Of a stretch of DNA of 64,000 nucleotides, positions 48,831-57,012 are shown in pieces. Positions within the stretch are counted from its first letter, which is position 1. Every line of letters begins with the position of its first letter. Below the pieces are notes generated by a model. The model was not told where the DNA came from. It was given only the letters and a program-made list of their open reading frames with translations, and made no database searches. A program made the position numbers and the translations under genes. Source of the DNA: an uncultured Pirellulales bacterium. GTDB taxonomy: Bacteria > Planctomycetota > Planctomycetia > Pirellulales > Thermoguttaceae. The stretch spans positions 62,001-126,000 of the forward strand of contig CALLPE010000007.1 of NCBI GenBank assembly GCA_938015445.1, given 5' to 3'.

Positions 48831-50894
48831 ATGCCTATACGTCGGTTGCCGGAAAGTCTGGTCAACAAGATTGCCGCCGGAGAGGTGATCGAGCGTCCGG
48901 CCAGCGTGGTCAAGGAATTGCTGGAGAACGCGGTAGATGCCGGCGCGCAGCGGATCGACGTGTCGGTCCTGAGCGGCGGGCTGGAACTGATCCGCGTGGC
49001 CGACGATGGATGCGGCATCCCGGCCGAGGAGCTGCCCCTGGCCGTCGCGCCGCACGCCACCAGCAAGCTTCAGGCGGCGGAAGACCTGTTTTGCGTGCGC
49101 ACGCTGGGCTTTCGGGGCGAGGCGCTGGCCTCGATCGCCGAGGTCAGCCGTATGACCATCCGCAGCCGCACTGCCGACAGCGCCGCCGGCGCCCAACTGG
49201 AAGTGGTCGGCGGCACCGTCGGTCAGGTCGTCCCCTGTGCAGCGGCGGTGGGAACAGTAGTCGAGGTGCGCGAGTTGTTCTTCAATACGCCGGTACGTCG
49301 CCGGTTCCTGCGGGCACCGCAGACCGAACTTTCGCACGTGTGCGAGGCATTCATCCGCATCGCTTTGGCTACGTCGGGAGTGCATTTCAGCTTGCGACAC
49401 AACGACCGCCCATTGCTGGAAGTGGAAGCCGAGGCGGACCTGCGGCAGCGCATCGCCAGGCTGTTCGGCCCGGAACTGGCCGACAGCCTCATTGCCGTGC
49501 AGAGCAGCGACGGGCCGGTAAGCATTTCTGGTTATGTGGCCCCGCCGGCGCACAGCCGCAGCCACAATCGGATGCAGTATTTCTTTCTCAACGGTCGGTA
49601 TATACGCGATCGGGCGTTGCAACACGCGCTGGGCGAGGCCTACCGGGGACTGTTGATGAGCGGGCGCTATCCGATCGCGTTTCTGGTGTTCTCCATGCCG
49701 CCGGAATTGGTGGACGTAAACGTGCATCCGACCAAATTGGAAGTGCGTTTCCAGGACGGCGGCCGGTTATACAGTCAGTTGCTTTCCGCGCTGCGCAGCA
49801 AGTTCTTGACCAGCGATCTGGCGCCGCGCATGCCCGGCCAGTCGCTGGCTGCGCCGGGCGAAGCGAATGGTTCCGAGAGCCAGCCTGAAGGGGCCGAGCA
49901 ACTCCGTTTCCGTCAACAGTTCGTCCAGTGGGCCAAAGCCCAGGTATCGAGCTGGCCCACCGCCGACACGGGCGACAGCAACGCTGCCGCCCGGGCGGTG
50001 TTCAATGTGGGGCGCGGGCCGCGACCTGCCGGGCCGCTGGTGGTGCAGCGGATCGACAGGCCGGCGCCGGCGCCGTCGGCCGGGCCGCATCCCGCCGTAG
50101 CACCGCCGTCGCATGGTGAGCAGACCGCTCGCTCTACCCCAGATGATAAGGTACCGCATGGGCAATCCTCTGTCGGATTGGAGGAAGCTGCTTTTAATCC
50201 TCTTTTGTCCGGAGGATGGCCGACCGGCGCTATCGGGAAGGACGACCAGGCGGAGTGTGCACCACAGACCGGGCAACCAGCGAGCGCTCGGGTTGGGGCG
50301 GCGCCTGAGTACGCATCAGCAGGGAGCAGACCTCCGGCCCTCCAGATACACAACAAGTACTTGGTGACCGAGACGGAAGAAGGCGTGCTGGTCATCGACC
50401 AACACGCACTGCACGAGCGAATATTGTACGAACACCTGCGGCGGCGCGTGCATTCCGGCGCCATCGAAATACAAAACCTGCTTGTGCCGGAGCCGGTCGA
50501 TCTGGGGCCTGCCGAAGCAGCCGCTGCGCTGGAGCACCGTGCACTGCTGGGGCAGTTGGGAATCTGCGTGGAACCATTCGGGGGCAATACGGTGTTGATC
50601 ACCGGTTTTCCGGCGATGTTGGCCAACCTGGACCCGGTGGAATTGCTGCGCAATCTGATCGCTGAGCTGACCGAAAGCGGCCGCCCGCCAGACCGACTGG
50701 CGGTGCTCGACCGCTTGTTGCACACCATCGCTTGCAGGGCGGCAGTGAAGGCCGGCGACCGGCTCAGCGACGAGGAAATTCGCACGCTGCTGGAACAACG
50801 CCATTTGGTGGGCGACCACCATCATTGTCCGCACGGACGCCCCACCGCTGTGATACTGACGCGCGAGGAACTCGACCGGCAGTTTGGTCGGTAG
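48831..50894 (+). CDS. mutL: DNA mismatch repair protein MutL
   Basis: 687 residues. N-terminal GHKL ATPase: MPIRRLPESLVNKIAAGEVI, LENAVDAGA, DDGCGI, TLGFRGEALASIAEVS. A long, variable linker (about 335-495) contains many Ala/Pro/Gly. The C terminus holds DQHALHERILYE, the endonuclease motif DQHA-x2-E-x4-E, plus the ACRAAVKAGDRLS and HCPHGRPT sites, so this MutL is of the nicking type found in organisms without MutH. ATG 48831 matches the family N terminus; 48798 is an alternative. No mutS nearby. Confidence 0.95.
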   Translation: MPIRRLPESLVNKIAAGEVIERPASVVKELLENAVDAGAQRIDVSVLSGGLELIRVADDGCGIPAEELPLAVAPHATSKLQAAEDLFCVRTLGFRGEALASIAEVSRMTIRSRTADSAAGAQLEVVGGTVGQVVPCAAAVGTVVEVRELFFNTPVRRRFLRAPQTELSHVCEAFIRIALATSGVHFSLRHNDRPLLEVEAEADLRQRIARLFGPELADSLIAVQSSDGPVSISGYVAPPAHSRSHNRMQYFFLNGRYIRDRALQHALGEAYRGLLMSGRYPIAFLVFSMPPELVDVNVHPTKLEVRFQDGGRLYSQLLSALRSKFLTSDLAPRMPGQSLAAPGEANGSESQPEGAEQLRFRQQFVQWAKAQVSSWPTADTGDSNAAARAVFNVGRGPRPAGPLVVQRIDRPAPAPSAGPHPAVAPPSHGEQTARSTPDDKVPHGQSSVGLEEAAFNPLLSGGWPTGAIGKDDQAECAPQTGQPASARVGAAPEYASAGSRPPALQIHNKYLVTETEEGVLVIDQHALHERILYEHLRRRVHSGAIEIQNLLVPEPVDLGPAEAAAALEHRALLGQLGICVEPFGGNTVLITGFPAMLANLDPVELLRNLIAELTESGRPPDRLAVLDRLLHTIACRAAVKAGDRLSDEEIRTLLEQRHLVGDHHHCPHGRPTAVILTREELDRQFGR

Positions 50895-50994
50895 CCGACC
50901 TATGTGCGTTGCGCAGTGCAACAGCCGAGGCGCACTGCTACGTGCCCCGGCCATCCTAAGCCAATCTGTGCGCAGCACCGTATGGCTAGAACTG

Positions 50995-53094
50995 TTACCG
51001 CCCCAACTCGTCGGCCAGCCGGCCGGCGTCGTATATTTTTCGCAAGGCCTCGACAACCGCGCGGCAATCGACCGAGGTGGCTCGGCCTTGCTCGTCGCTG
51101 AAGGCGTAATCCCACACCAGCGACTGGATATTGCCGTCGAAGATCACGCCTACAACCTCGCCTTGACGGTTGACGACCGGGCTGCCCGAGTTGCCCCCGA
51201 TGATGTCGGCGGTGGACACGAAATTCAGCGGGGTGCTCAAGTCCAGTTCGTCTTTGCGCTGCGTCCAGCTTGCGGGCAACTGGAAGGGTGGCTTGTGGCC
51301 GTGTTTTTCGGCGTGTCGGAAGGCGTCGCCGATGGTGGTCCAGGGGGGGACTTGTCTTCCGTTTTCGGTATACCCTTTGACCACGCCGAACGACAGCCGC
51401 AGCGTGAAGGTGGCGTCGGGATACAGATCGGTGCCGTACACGGCGAACCGGGCCTGTGCCAGCCGCTGATAAGCCTGACGCTGGGGTTCCTCCACCTGTT
51501 CTTCGATGATTTTGCGAACTGCGCGGGCTTCTTCATCGACCAGCCGGGCCAAGACGAGCATGGCGTCGGTCGACTGCTCGATGGCCTTCAGTCCGCCCTC
51601 GGAAAGCTGTTTGCGGACTGCCACGTCGGCCAGTTTGCTGCCCGAAACCAGCTCGACGGCCCGTTGCTGCGGCGAGCGACCGGCCAAGACCTTCTGCACC
51701 AGCCCGTTGCGCCAGCCGAGCATTTCCACCATCATCGACAAGCTGTCGGCCAGTTTGACGGTCTCCAGGTCGTCGTAGATGGGGGCTTCGGAAAATAGCT
51801 GTTGTTTGAGCGACTCGAGGTTCGATTCGCGGTATTCCCGCAGCCGCTCGGCGTTGGGTTTTTGCGTTTCCTGCGCCAGGCGGAGCAGACCGCGGGCGAT
51901 GCGGAACAGCTCGCAGTTGAACGCCGCGCCGCGCTCCAGCAAGTCGTAGCGCAAGAATGCTTTGCTCCACACCGGCAGTGTGGCGGCCACGTCTTGCCAG
52001 GGATCGCCGCACTGCTGTTTGAGTTTGGCGTCGGCCTCGACCGCGGCGCGAAGGGCCTGTTCGGCGGCCGCCTTCTGCCGCATCACCGCCGGGTCGTGAA
52101 GGCCCGCCAGCCGCCCCAGGAAGGCCTTGCGGGCGTTCTGAACGCCAAACAGATCGTCCTGCGCGCGGCGGGCATTCTCGTCGCTCCGTTCGCTGAAAGT
52201 CCTTAGCGACACCTCCCAGCGGCGCAGTTTGTTCAGCGCGTGGGGCAACTGGCGGTCACGGATGAACTCCAGATGGGCCAGCGTGTTCTGTCGGCTGGTG
52301 CGGCCGGGATGTCCGGAGACGAACACTAGCTCGCCGTCGCCGACGCCTTTTTGGCTCCAGCGCAAGAAGGCCGGCGGCTTGACCGGCTTGCCGTCCTCGT
52401 ACACGCGGAAGAAGCACACATCCAGATCGTGCCGGGGATACTCGAAGTTGTCCGGATCGCCGCCGAAGAAGGCGATGGCCAGCTCCGGTGCGAACACCAG
52501 CCGCACATCGGTGTACTTCTTGAAGCGATACAGGTGATACAGCCCACCGTGGTACAAAGTTATCACGTCGCTGCGCAGCCCGGTCTGATCGAGCGATTCC
52601 TTTTCGATGGTGTTCATCACCGCGCGGCGGGCCTTTTCCGCCTCGGCCGGGTCCATTCCCGGCTTGACCGCCGCCTGGACCCGCTCGGTCACATCCTCGA
52701 TGCTCATCAGCACGTTGAGTTCCAGATCGACACAGCGGAGTTCTTCCTCGCGCGTGCGGGCATAAAAGCCCTCTTTGACGTAATCTTTGTCCTTGGTGCT
52801 GAGTTTCTGCATGGCATCGGCCCCGACGTGGTGATTGGTCATTACCAGCCCCTCGGACGAAACAAAAGAACCGGAGCCGCCGCTGTTGAACCGCACCGAG
52901 GCACGCTGCAAGTGCTCGTACCACTGTTGGGGTGGGTCGAAGTTGTATTTCTCCTTCAGCAATTTCTTGGGCGGATTGTTGAACAGCCACATCCCTTCGT
53001 CGGCCAGCAGAGGCAAATCGGGCAGGACAAACAAGCTCATAAAAGTCCCCAAAAACAAAGTCGGAAGCCAGCGATTTTGTAGTGCGGTTCTCAT
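50995..53094 (-). CDS. S46-family dipeptidyl-peptidase (DPP7/DPP11-like)
   Basis: 699 residues from the ATG at 53094, with AGGAG 8 nt upstream. Signal peptide (LPTLFLGTFMSLFVLPDLPLLAD). The trypsin-like domains are split by a long helical insertion as in DPP7: catalytic His in VMTNHHVGADAM (His88/89) and Ser in IIGGNSGSPVVN (Ser636), followed by VIFDGNIQSLVWD. S46 enzymes remove dipeptides from peptides outside the inner membrane. The gene overlaps the OPT transporter by 4 nt (ATGA), so both are made together; the transporter can take up the products. Confidence 0.92.
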   Translation of the reverse strand: MRTALQNRWLPTLFLGTFMSLFVLPDLPLLADEGMWLFNNPPKKLLKEKYNFDPPQQWYEHLQRASVRFNSGGSGSFVSSEGLVMTNHHVGADAMQKLSTKDKDYVKEGFYARTREEELRCVDLELNVLMSIEDVTERVQAAVKPGMDPAEAEKARRAVMNTIEKESLDQTGLRSDVITLYHGGLYHLYRFKKYTDVRLVFAPELAIAFFGGDPDNFEYPRHDLDVCFFRVYEDGKPVKPPAFLRWSQKGVGDGELVFVSGHPGRTSRQNTLAHLEFIRDRQLPHALNKLRRWEVSLRTFSERSDENARRAQDDLFGVQNARKAFLGRLAGLHDPAVMRQKAAAEQALRAAVEADAKLKQQCGDPWQDVAATLPVWSKAFLRYDLLERGAAFNCELFRIARGLLRLAQETQKPNAERLREYRESNLESLKQQLFSEAPIYDDLETVKLADSLSMMVEMLGWRNGLVQKVLAGRSPQQRAVELVSGSKLADVAVRKQLSEGGLKAIEQSTDAMLVLARLVDEEARAVRKIIEEQVEEPQRQAYQRLAQARFAVYGTDLYPDATFTLRLSFGVVKGYTENGRQVPPWTTIGDAFRHAEKHGHKPPFQLPASWTQRKDELDLSTPLNFVSTADIIGGNSGSPVVNRQGEVVGVIFDGNIQSLVWDYAFSDEQGRATSVDCRAVVEALRKIYDAGRLADELGR

Positions 53095-55421
53095 CGTGGG
53101 TTCTCCTGATTGGTTTGCGCGACTATCCCTTCCGGCGATGACTCTGGCCGTCGCGTACCGGCCCAGAGCAACAGGGCCACCAACACCGCGAAGGCCACCA
53201 GCGCCAGCCCATTGAACTCGGGGTCCACTCCCACGGCATTCCAGAATCCCTCGCCGATCGAGCCGAGGCGTTTGGGAATCTCGTCGCTGAAGTATAGGAA
53301 GGCGATCAACACGCCGGCGATTGCGCCGCCGGCGATGTAGCCGGTGGACATCAGCACGCCAGGACTCATTTCCGACTGTAGTTCCGCCGACGTGTGTCCT
53401 GCGGCCTGGTTTTGAGGGGCCTGCCGGGCAGCCGCGTAACGATCTACCACCCAACGGACGATCCCGCCGACGAACACCGGCGTGGATAGCGACAAGGGCA
53501 GATAAACCCCCACAGCAAACGGCAACGACGGCACACGGCTCAGCTCAAGCACCACCGCGATGAACACCCCCAGCAGAACCAGCGTCCAAGGCAAGCGCTG
53601 CTGCAAGATGCCATCGACGATCAGGGCCATGAGTTGGTTTTGCGGAGCTTCGTACTTGCGGACCGGTGTGCCGTCGTCGCGGTGCGTCAGGCGGCCGCAC
53701 ACGCCCGGATCGACCAAGTAGCAGATCTTACCCGCGGCGTCCACCAGGTATTTTCCCCGGGGAATGCCTTGGCGGATAGACTCGGCCTGGTTCACCTGCC
53801 AGACGTAGTACGTGGCCTCGTCGCCGGGGGCGCGAGCTTCGGGGAGCCGCAGTGCGGCGACCTCCGGGGGGTGCTTAGGTGTAGGGAGATTCTGCCGGCT
53901 GTAAACGGTGCTTGCATCGTTGAGTACCAGAATCGTGTAGCCCATCACCAGCGCCGAGCTGATCGCCCCAACGATGATTCCCACCTGCTGATATTTGGGC
54001 GTTCCGCCCACCAGGAAACCGGTCTTGAGGTCTTGCGAGGTAGTGCCGCCGTTGGAGGCCGCCACGCATACCACGCCGGCCACGGTCATGGCGATCAGTC
54101 GGTCTTCGTCGCTGGTCCATCCCAGGGCCAGGAAGATCAGGCACGTCAGCAGCAGCGTGGCGACGGTCATGCCGGAAATGGGATTGGACGAAGAGCCGAT
54201 CTCGCCGGTCAACCGCGAGGAAACCGTCACGAACAAAAAGCCGAACAGTACGATCAGCACAGCACCCATCAGACTTGTGCCGCCCAGTGGAGTGCCCACC
54301 GGCAGTACAGTCCAAATGGCGACCACCAGGCCCAGTGTGCCAAGTAGCACGAAGCTCATGGGCAGGTCCTGGTCGGTGCGGCGGAGGGCCAGTGCACGTC
54401 CGGCGGCGGTGGCGCGCACGTCGCGCAAGCCCACCGCGATGGAACTAACAATCAGCGGCAACGCCCGGCACAGGTTGATTATCCCCCCGGTGGCCACGGC
54501 GCCGGCGCCGATATACAGGATGTACGCGCTACGGATTTCGCTGGGCGACATCTCAGCAATGCGTTTAGCGGCAGGAGGGATGGGTTCGGGCAGGGCGTCG
54601 CCGAAGAAGCAAATCGCCGGCACCAATACGAAGTACGACAGCAGCGCTCCGGCCAGCATGATGCAAGCCACGCGCGTACCGATGATGTATCCCACGCCCA
54701 GCAGGGTGGGATTGACCTCCATGGCCGGCATCGCCCCGCGGAAGTTTTTTATCAAGGTGGCGGGCGTTTCTTTCCAGAACTTCAGCCCCAGCATGAGGAA
54801 CTGATACACAAAGGCGATGCCGAAGCCGGTGAACACGGTTCTGGCGGTAGCCCCGCCTTGCTCGCCGACGATCAGTACATCGGCGCAGGCGGTGCCTTCA
54901 GGGTATTTGAGAACTCCGTGCTGTTTGACGATGAAAGCCCGGCGCAGCGGGATCATCATCAGAATGCCCAGCACGCCACCTAGCACCGCCACGACCATCA
55001 CCCGCAGCGGCTCCATGTCGAATCCCAGCAGGATGACCGCGGGCATGGTCACGCCCACGCCGAAGGCGATCGACTCGCCGGCCGAACCGGTCGTCTGCAC
55101 GATGTTGTTTTCTAGGATCGTCGCCCGGCGAAACCCGGAGAGCCGCGATATCAAGCGGAATAGAGTAATCGACAACACGGCTACGGGAATGGAGGCCGAG
55201 ACGGTCATCCCCACCTTGAGCACCAGATACAACGACGAGGCCCCGAAGATGATCCCCAGTACCGCTCCCAGCACCAGCGCCGAGAGGGTCAGCTCGGGCA
55301 TAATTACTTCGTCGGGCACATAAGGTTTGAAGGTTGGCGGTTTGTCGCTGGATTGGCTCACGGGCGAAGTCTCTCCGCTCGACTGACGGTCGATGCGCCG
55401 AGTGGATGAAACCGTCCTCAT
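53091..55421 (-). CDS. OPT-family oligopeptide transporter
   Basis: 776 residues with about 16 membrane helices. OPT signature regions: LTLSALVLGAVLGIIFGASSLYLVLKVG near the start, RATILENNIVQTTGSAGESIAFG (about 98-120), YPEGTACADVLIVGEQGG. A ~90-residue hydrophilic loop (RQNLPTPKHPPEV ... RKYEAPQNQ) lies between helices. Probably imports di- to tetrapeptides with proton energy. ATG at 55421 follows GGAG. Upstream gene of the S46 peptidase in one operon, giving a peptide-scavenging unit. Confidence 0.92.
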   Translation of the reverse strand: MRTVSSTRRIDRQSSGETSPVSQSSDKPPTFKPYVPDEVIMPELTLSALVLGAVLGIIFGASSLYLVLKVGMTVSASIPVAVLSITLFRLISRLSGFRRATILENNIVQTTGSAGESIAFGVGVTMPAVILLGFDMEPLRVMVVAVLGGVLGILMMIPLRRAFIVKQHGVLKYPEGTACADVLIVGEQGGATARTVFTGFGIAFVYQFLMLGLKFWKETPATLIKNFRGAMPAMEVNPTLLGVGYIIGTRVACIMLAGALLSYFVLVPAICFFGDALPEPIPPAAKRIAEMSPSEIRSAYILYIGAGAVATGGIINLCRALPLIVSSIAVGLRDVRATAAGRALALRRTDQDLPMSFVLLGTLGLVVAIWTVLPVGTPLGGTSLMGAVLIVLFGFLFVTVSSRLTGEIGSSSNPISGMTVATLLLTCLIFLALGWTSDEDRLIAMTVAGVVCVAASNGGTTSQDLKTGFLVGGTPKYQQVGIIVGAISSALVMGYTILVLNDASTVYSRQNLPTPKHPPEVAALRLPEARAPGDEATYYVWQVNQAESIRQGIPRGKYLVDAAGKICYLVDPGVCGRLTHRDDGTPVRKYEAPQNQLMALIVDGILQQRLPWTLVLLGVFIAVVLELSRVPSLPFAVGVYLPLSLSTPVFVGGIVRWVVDRYAAARQAPQNQAAGHTSAELQSEMSPGVLMSTGYIAGGAIAGVLIAFLYFSDEIPKRLGSIGEGFWNAVGVDPEFNGLALVAFAVLVALLLWAGTRRPESSPEGIVAQTNQENPR

Positions 55422-55439
55422 TCACTCTCCAACAGGACC

Positions 55440-55471
55440 GAAGTAATGAAGTAATGAAGTAATGAAGTAAT
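55440..55471. repeat. 8-bp simple repeat, four units, upstream of OPT
   Basis: GAAGTAAT is repeated four times perfectly from 55440 to 55471. It begins 19 nt upstream of the OPT start codon on the minus strand, within the leader or promoter. The remaining gap to 55739 shows no gene. Confidence 0.9.
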
Positions 55472-55739
55472 ATAGCGGCTTTGCGCACGCGACGGTAGCG
55501 CTGTGCGACCTGTGGGTTGCAGGGCGCGGGGTGGCGAAGCATCGAGCTGGCTTACGCCGGACGCTATGTTTGGCATCCAGCGGCAGCAGCCGTCCGGCCA
55601 GCCGATCTCGACCCGTGCTTGGCGAAAAGTCCAAATCGTTGTAACTTCTTTACCGGCAACAAAGTCAAAACAAATGAGCAGGCAAGCGCCCCAGCCTGTG
55701 GCGCGCCGCTTATAACTCAGACACAAGGCATCGACTGCG

Positions 55740-56840
55740 ATGAAAACAAACCTTCTTGCCCAGTGGCGCTTAGCGGCCCAGGTGTTGCTTTACACGGGAT
55801 TTGTTGTCGGCGTGGTGTTGTTGATGCTGTGGCTGGCCGGCAAGTTTACCCGAAAAGTGCCGACAGAAATCGCCAGCTCGGCTGAAGCCGGCCAGATATC
55901 GGCCGGACAGACTGCTGTGGTACGGGCGATAACTGTGCCGCGGACCGAGTCGGCCGTGGGTCAGGTTCGCGCAGTGTTGGAGACCAGCATCGGCTCGAAG
56001 CTGCTTGCCCGGGTGTTGGAGGTCAAGGCCGCCGCAGGCCAATTCGTCAAGGCCGGCGACGTGTTGGTACGGCTGGACGACACCGATCTGCGCGCCAAGC
56101 TGCGTCAGGTAGAAGCAGCACAGCAAGCAGCCGAGGCAGTCCGCAACCAGGCCTTGGCCGATGAACAGCGCTATGCCGAGCTGCTCCGCCGCAAGGCCGT
56201 CAGCCCGCAACAATACGAACAGGCCAAAACCGCGCTAGACTCGGCCCAGGCCGAGTTGCGCCGGGCCGAAGAGGCGGCCAACGAGGTGCGGGCAATGCTC
56301 GACTGGGCCACGGTGACCGCGCCGTTCGACGGCATCGTGATCGACAAGCACGTGGACGCCGGCCAGATGGTCATCCCCGGCCAAAAACTGGTGACTATCT
56401 ACGATCCGCGGCAGATGGAACTAGTGGCAGCCGTGCGCGAGTCGCTGGCCCACCGGCTGGCGGTCGGTCAGAGCATCGACGTGTTCATTGAAGGATTGCA
56501 GAAACTGTGCCAGGGCAATATCCGCGAAATCGTTCCCCAGGCACAGGCCGCCACGCGAACCTTTCAGGTGAAGGTCAGCGGGCCGTGTCCGCCGGGGATT
56601 TACTCGGGCATGTTCGGCCGGCTGGTGATTCCACTGGACGAGGAGCGCGTGCTGGTGATTCCCCGCGGTGCAGTCCGCCAAATAGGGCAGGTGGAGCTGG
56701 TAGATGTAGTGCTCGACGGAAAAGCCGTCCGCCGCGCAGTCCGCACCGGACGTACCTTCGATGGCGACGTGGAAGTGCTCTCCGGCTTGCGCGAGGGCGA
56801 AACGGTAGTAGTACACCGTCAGCAGACGGCCAGCGATTGA
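55740..56840 (+). CDS. RND efflux periplasmic adaptor (membrane fusion protein)
   Basis: 366 residues. N-terminal membrane anchor (about 15-35), then the two lipoyl halves (ARVLEVKAAAGQFVKAGDVLVRLDD and ATVTAPFDGIVIDKHVDAGQMV), a long coiled coil between them (KLRQVEAAQQAAEAVRNQA ... AELRRAEEAANEVRAM), and a beta-barrel domain (QKLCQGNIREIVPQ). It links the inner-membrane pump to an outer-membrane channel. The RND gene follows 170 nt downstream, with no channel gene in the window. Confidence 0.92.
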   Translation: MKTNLLAQWRLAAQVLLYTGFVVGVVLLMLWLAGKFTRKVPTEIASSAEAGQISAGQTAVVRAITVPRTESAVGQVRAVLETSIGSKLLARVLEVKAAAGQFVKAGDVLVRLDDTDLRAKLRQVEAAQQAAEAVRNQALADEQRYAELLRRKAVSPQQYEQAKTALDSAQAELRRAEEAANEVRAMLDWATVTAPFDGIVIDKHVDAGQMVIPGQKLVTIYDPRQMELVAAVRESLAHRLAVGQSIDVFIEGLQKLCQGNIREIVPQAQAATRTFQVKVSGPCPPGIYSGMFGRLVIPLDEERVLVIPRGAVRQIGQVELVDVVLDGKAVRRAVRTGRTFDGDVEVLSGLREGETVVVHRQQTASD

Positions 56841-57012
56841 GCGCAGGCGCGCATCGAAAAAACTCGACAGTACAAAGCCAAAATGCGCAGCGGTGCAATG
56901 CGAAACACGCAACGGTGCAACTTGAAATCCAGTGTGAAGTCTGTTGTGGCGCGTCGGGCTGCAATCGTCGGAGCGCCGGTCGGGTGCAGGCGGTTTGGCA
57001 AGGGAAACTCTC

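Noticed and set aside
53000..53200. Extended S46 peptidase start at 53454
   Set aside because: The first 120 residues would overlap the OPT gene and are Arg-rich; the ATG at 53094 has a ribosome site and a signal peptide.
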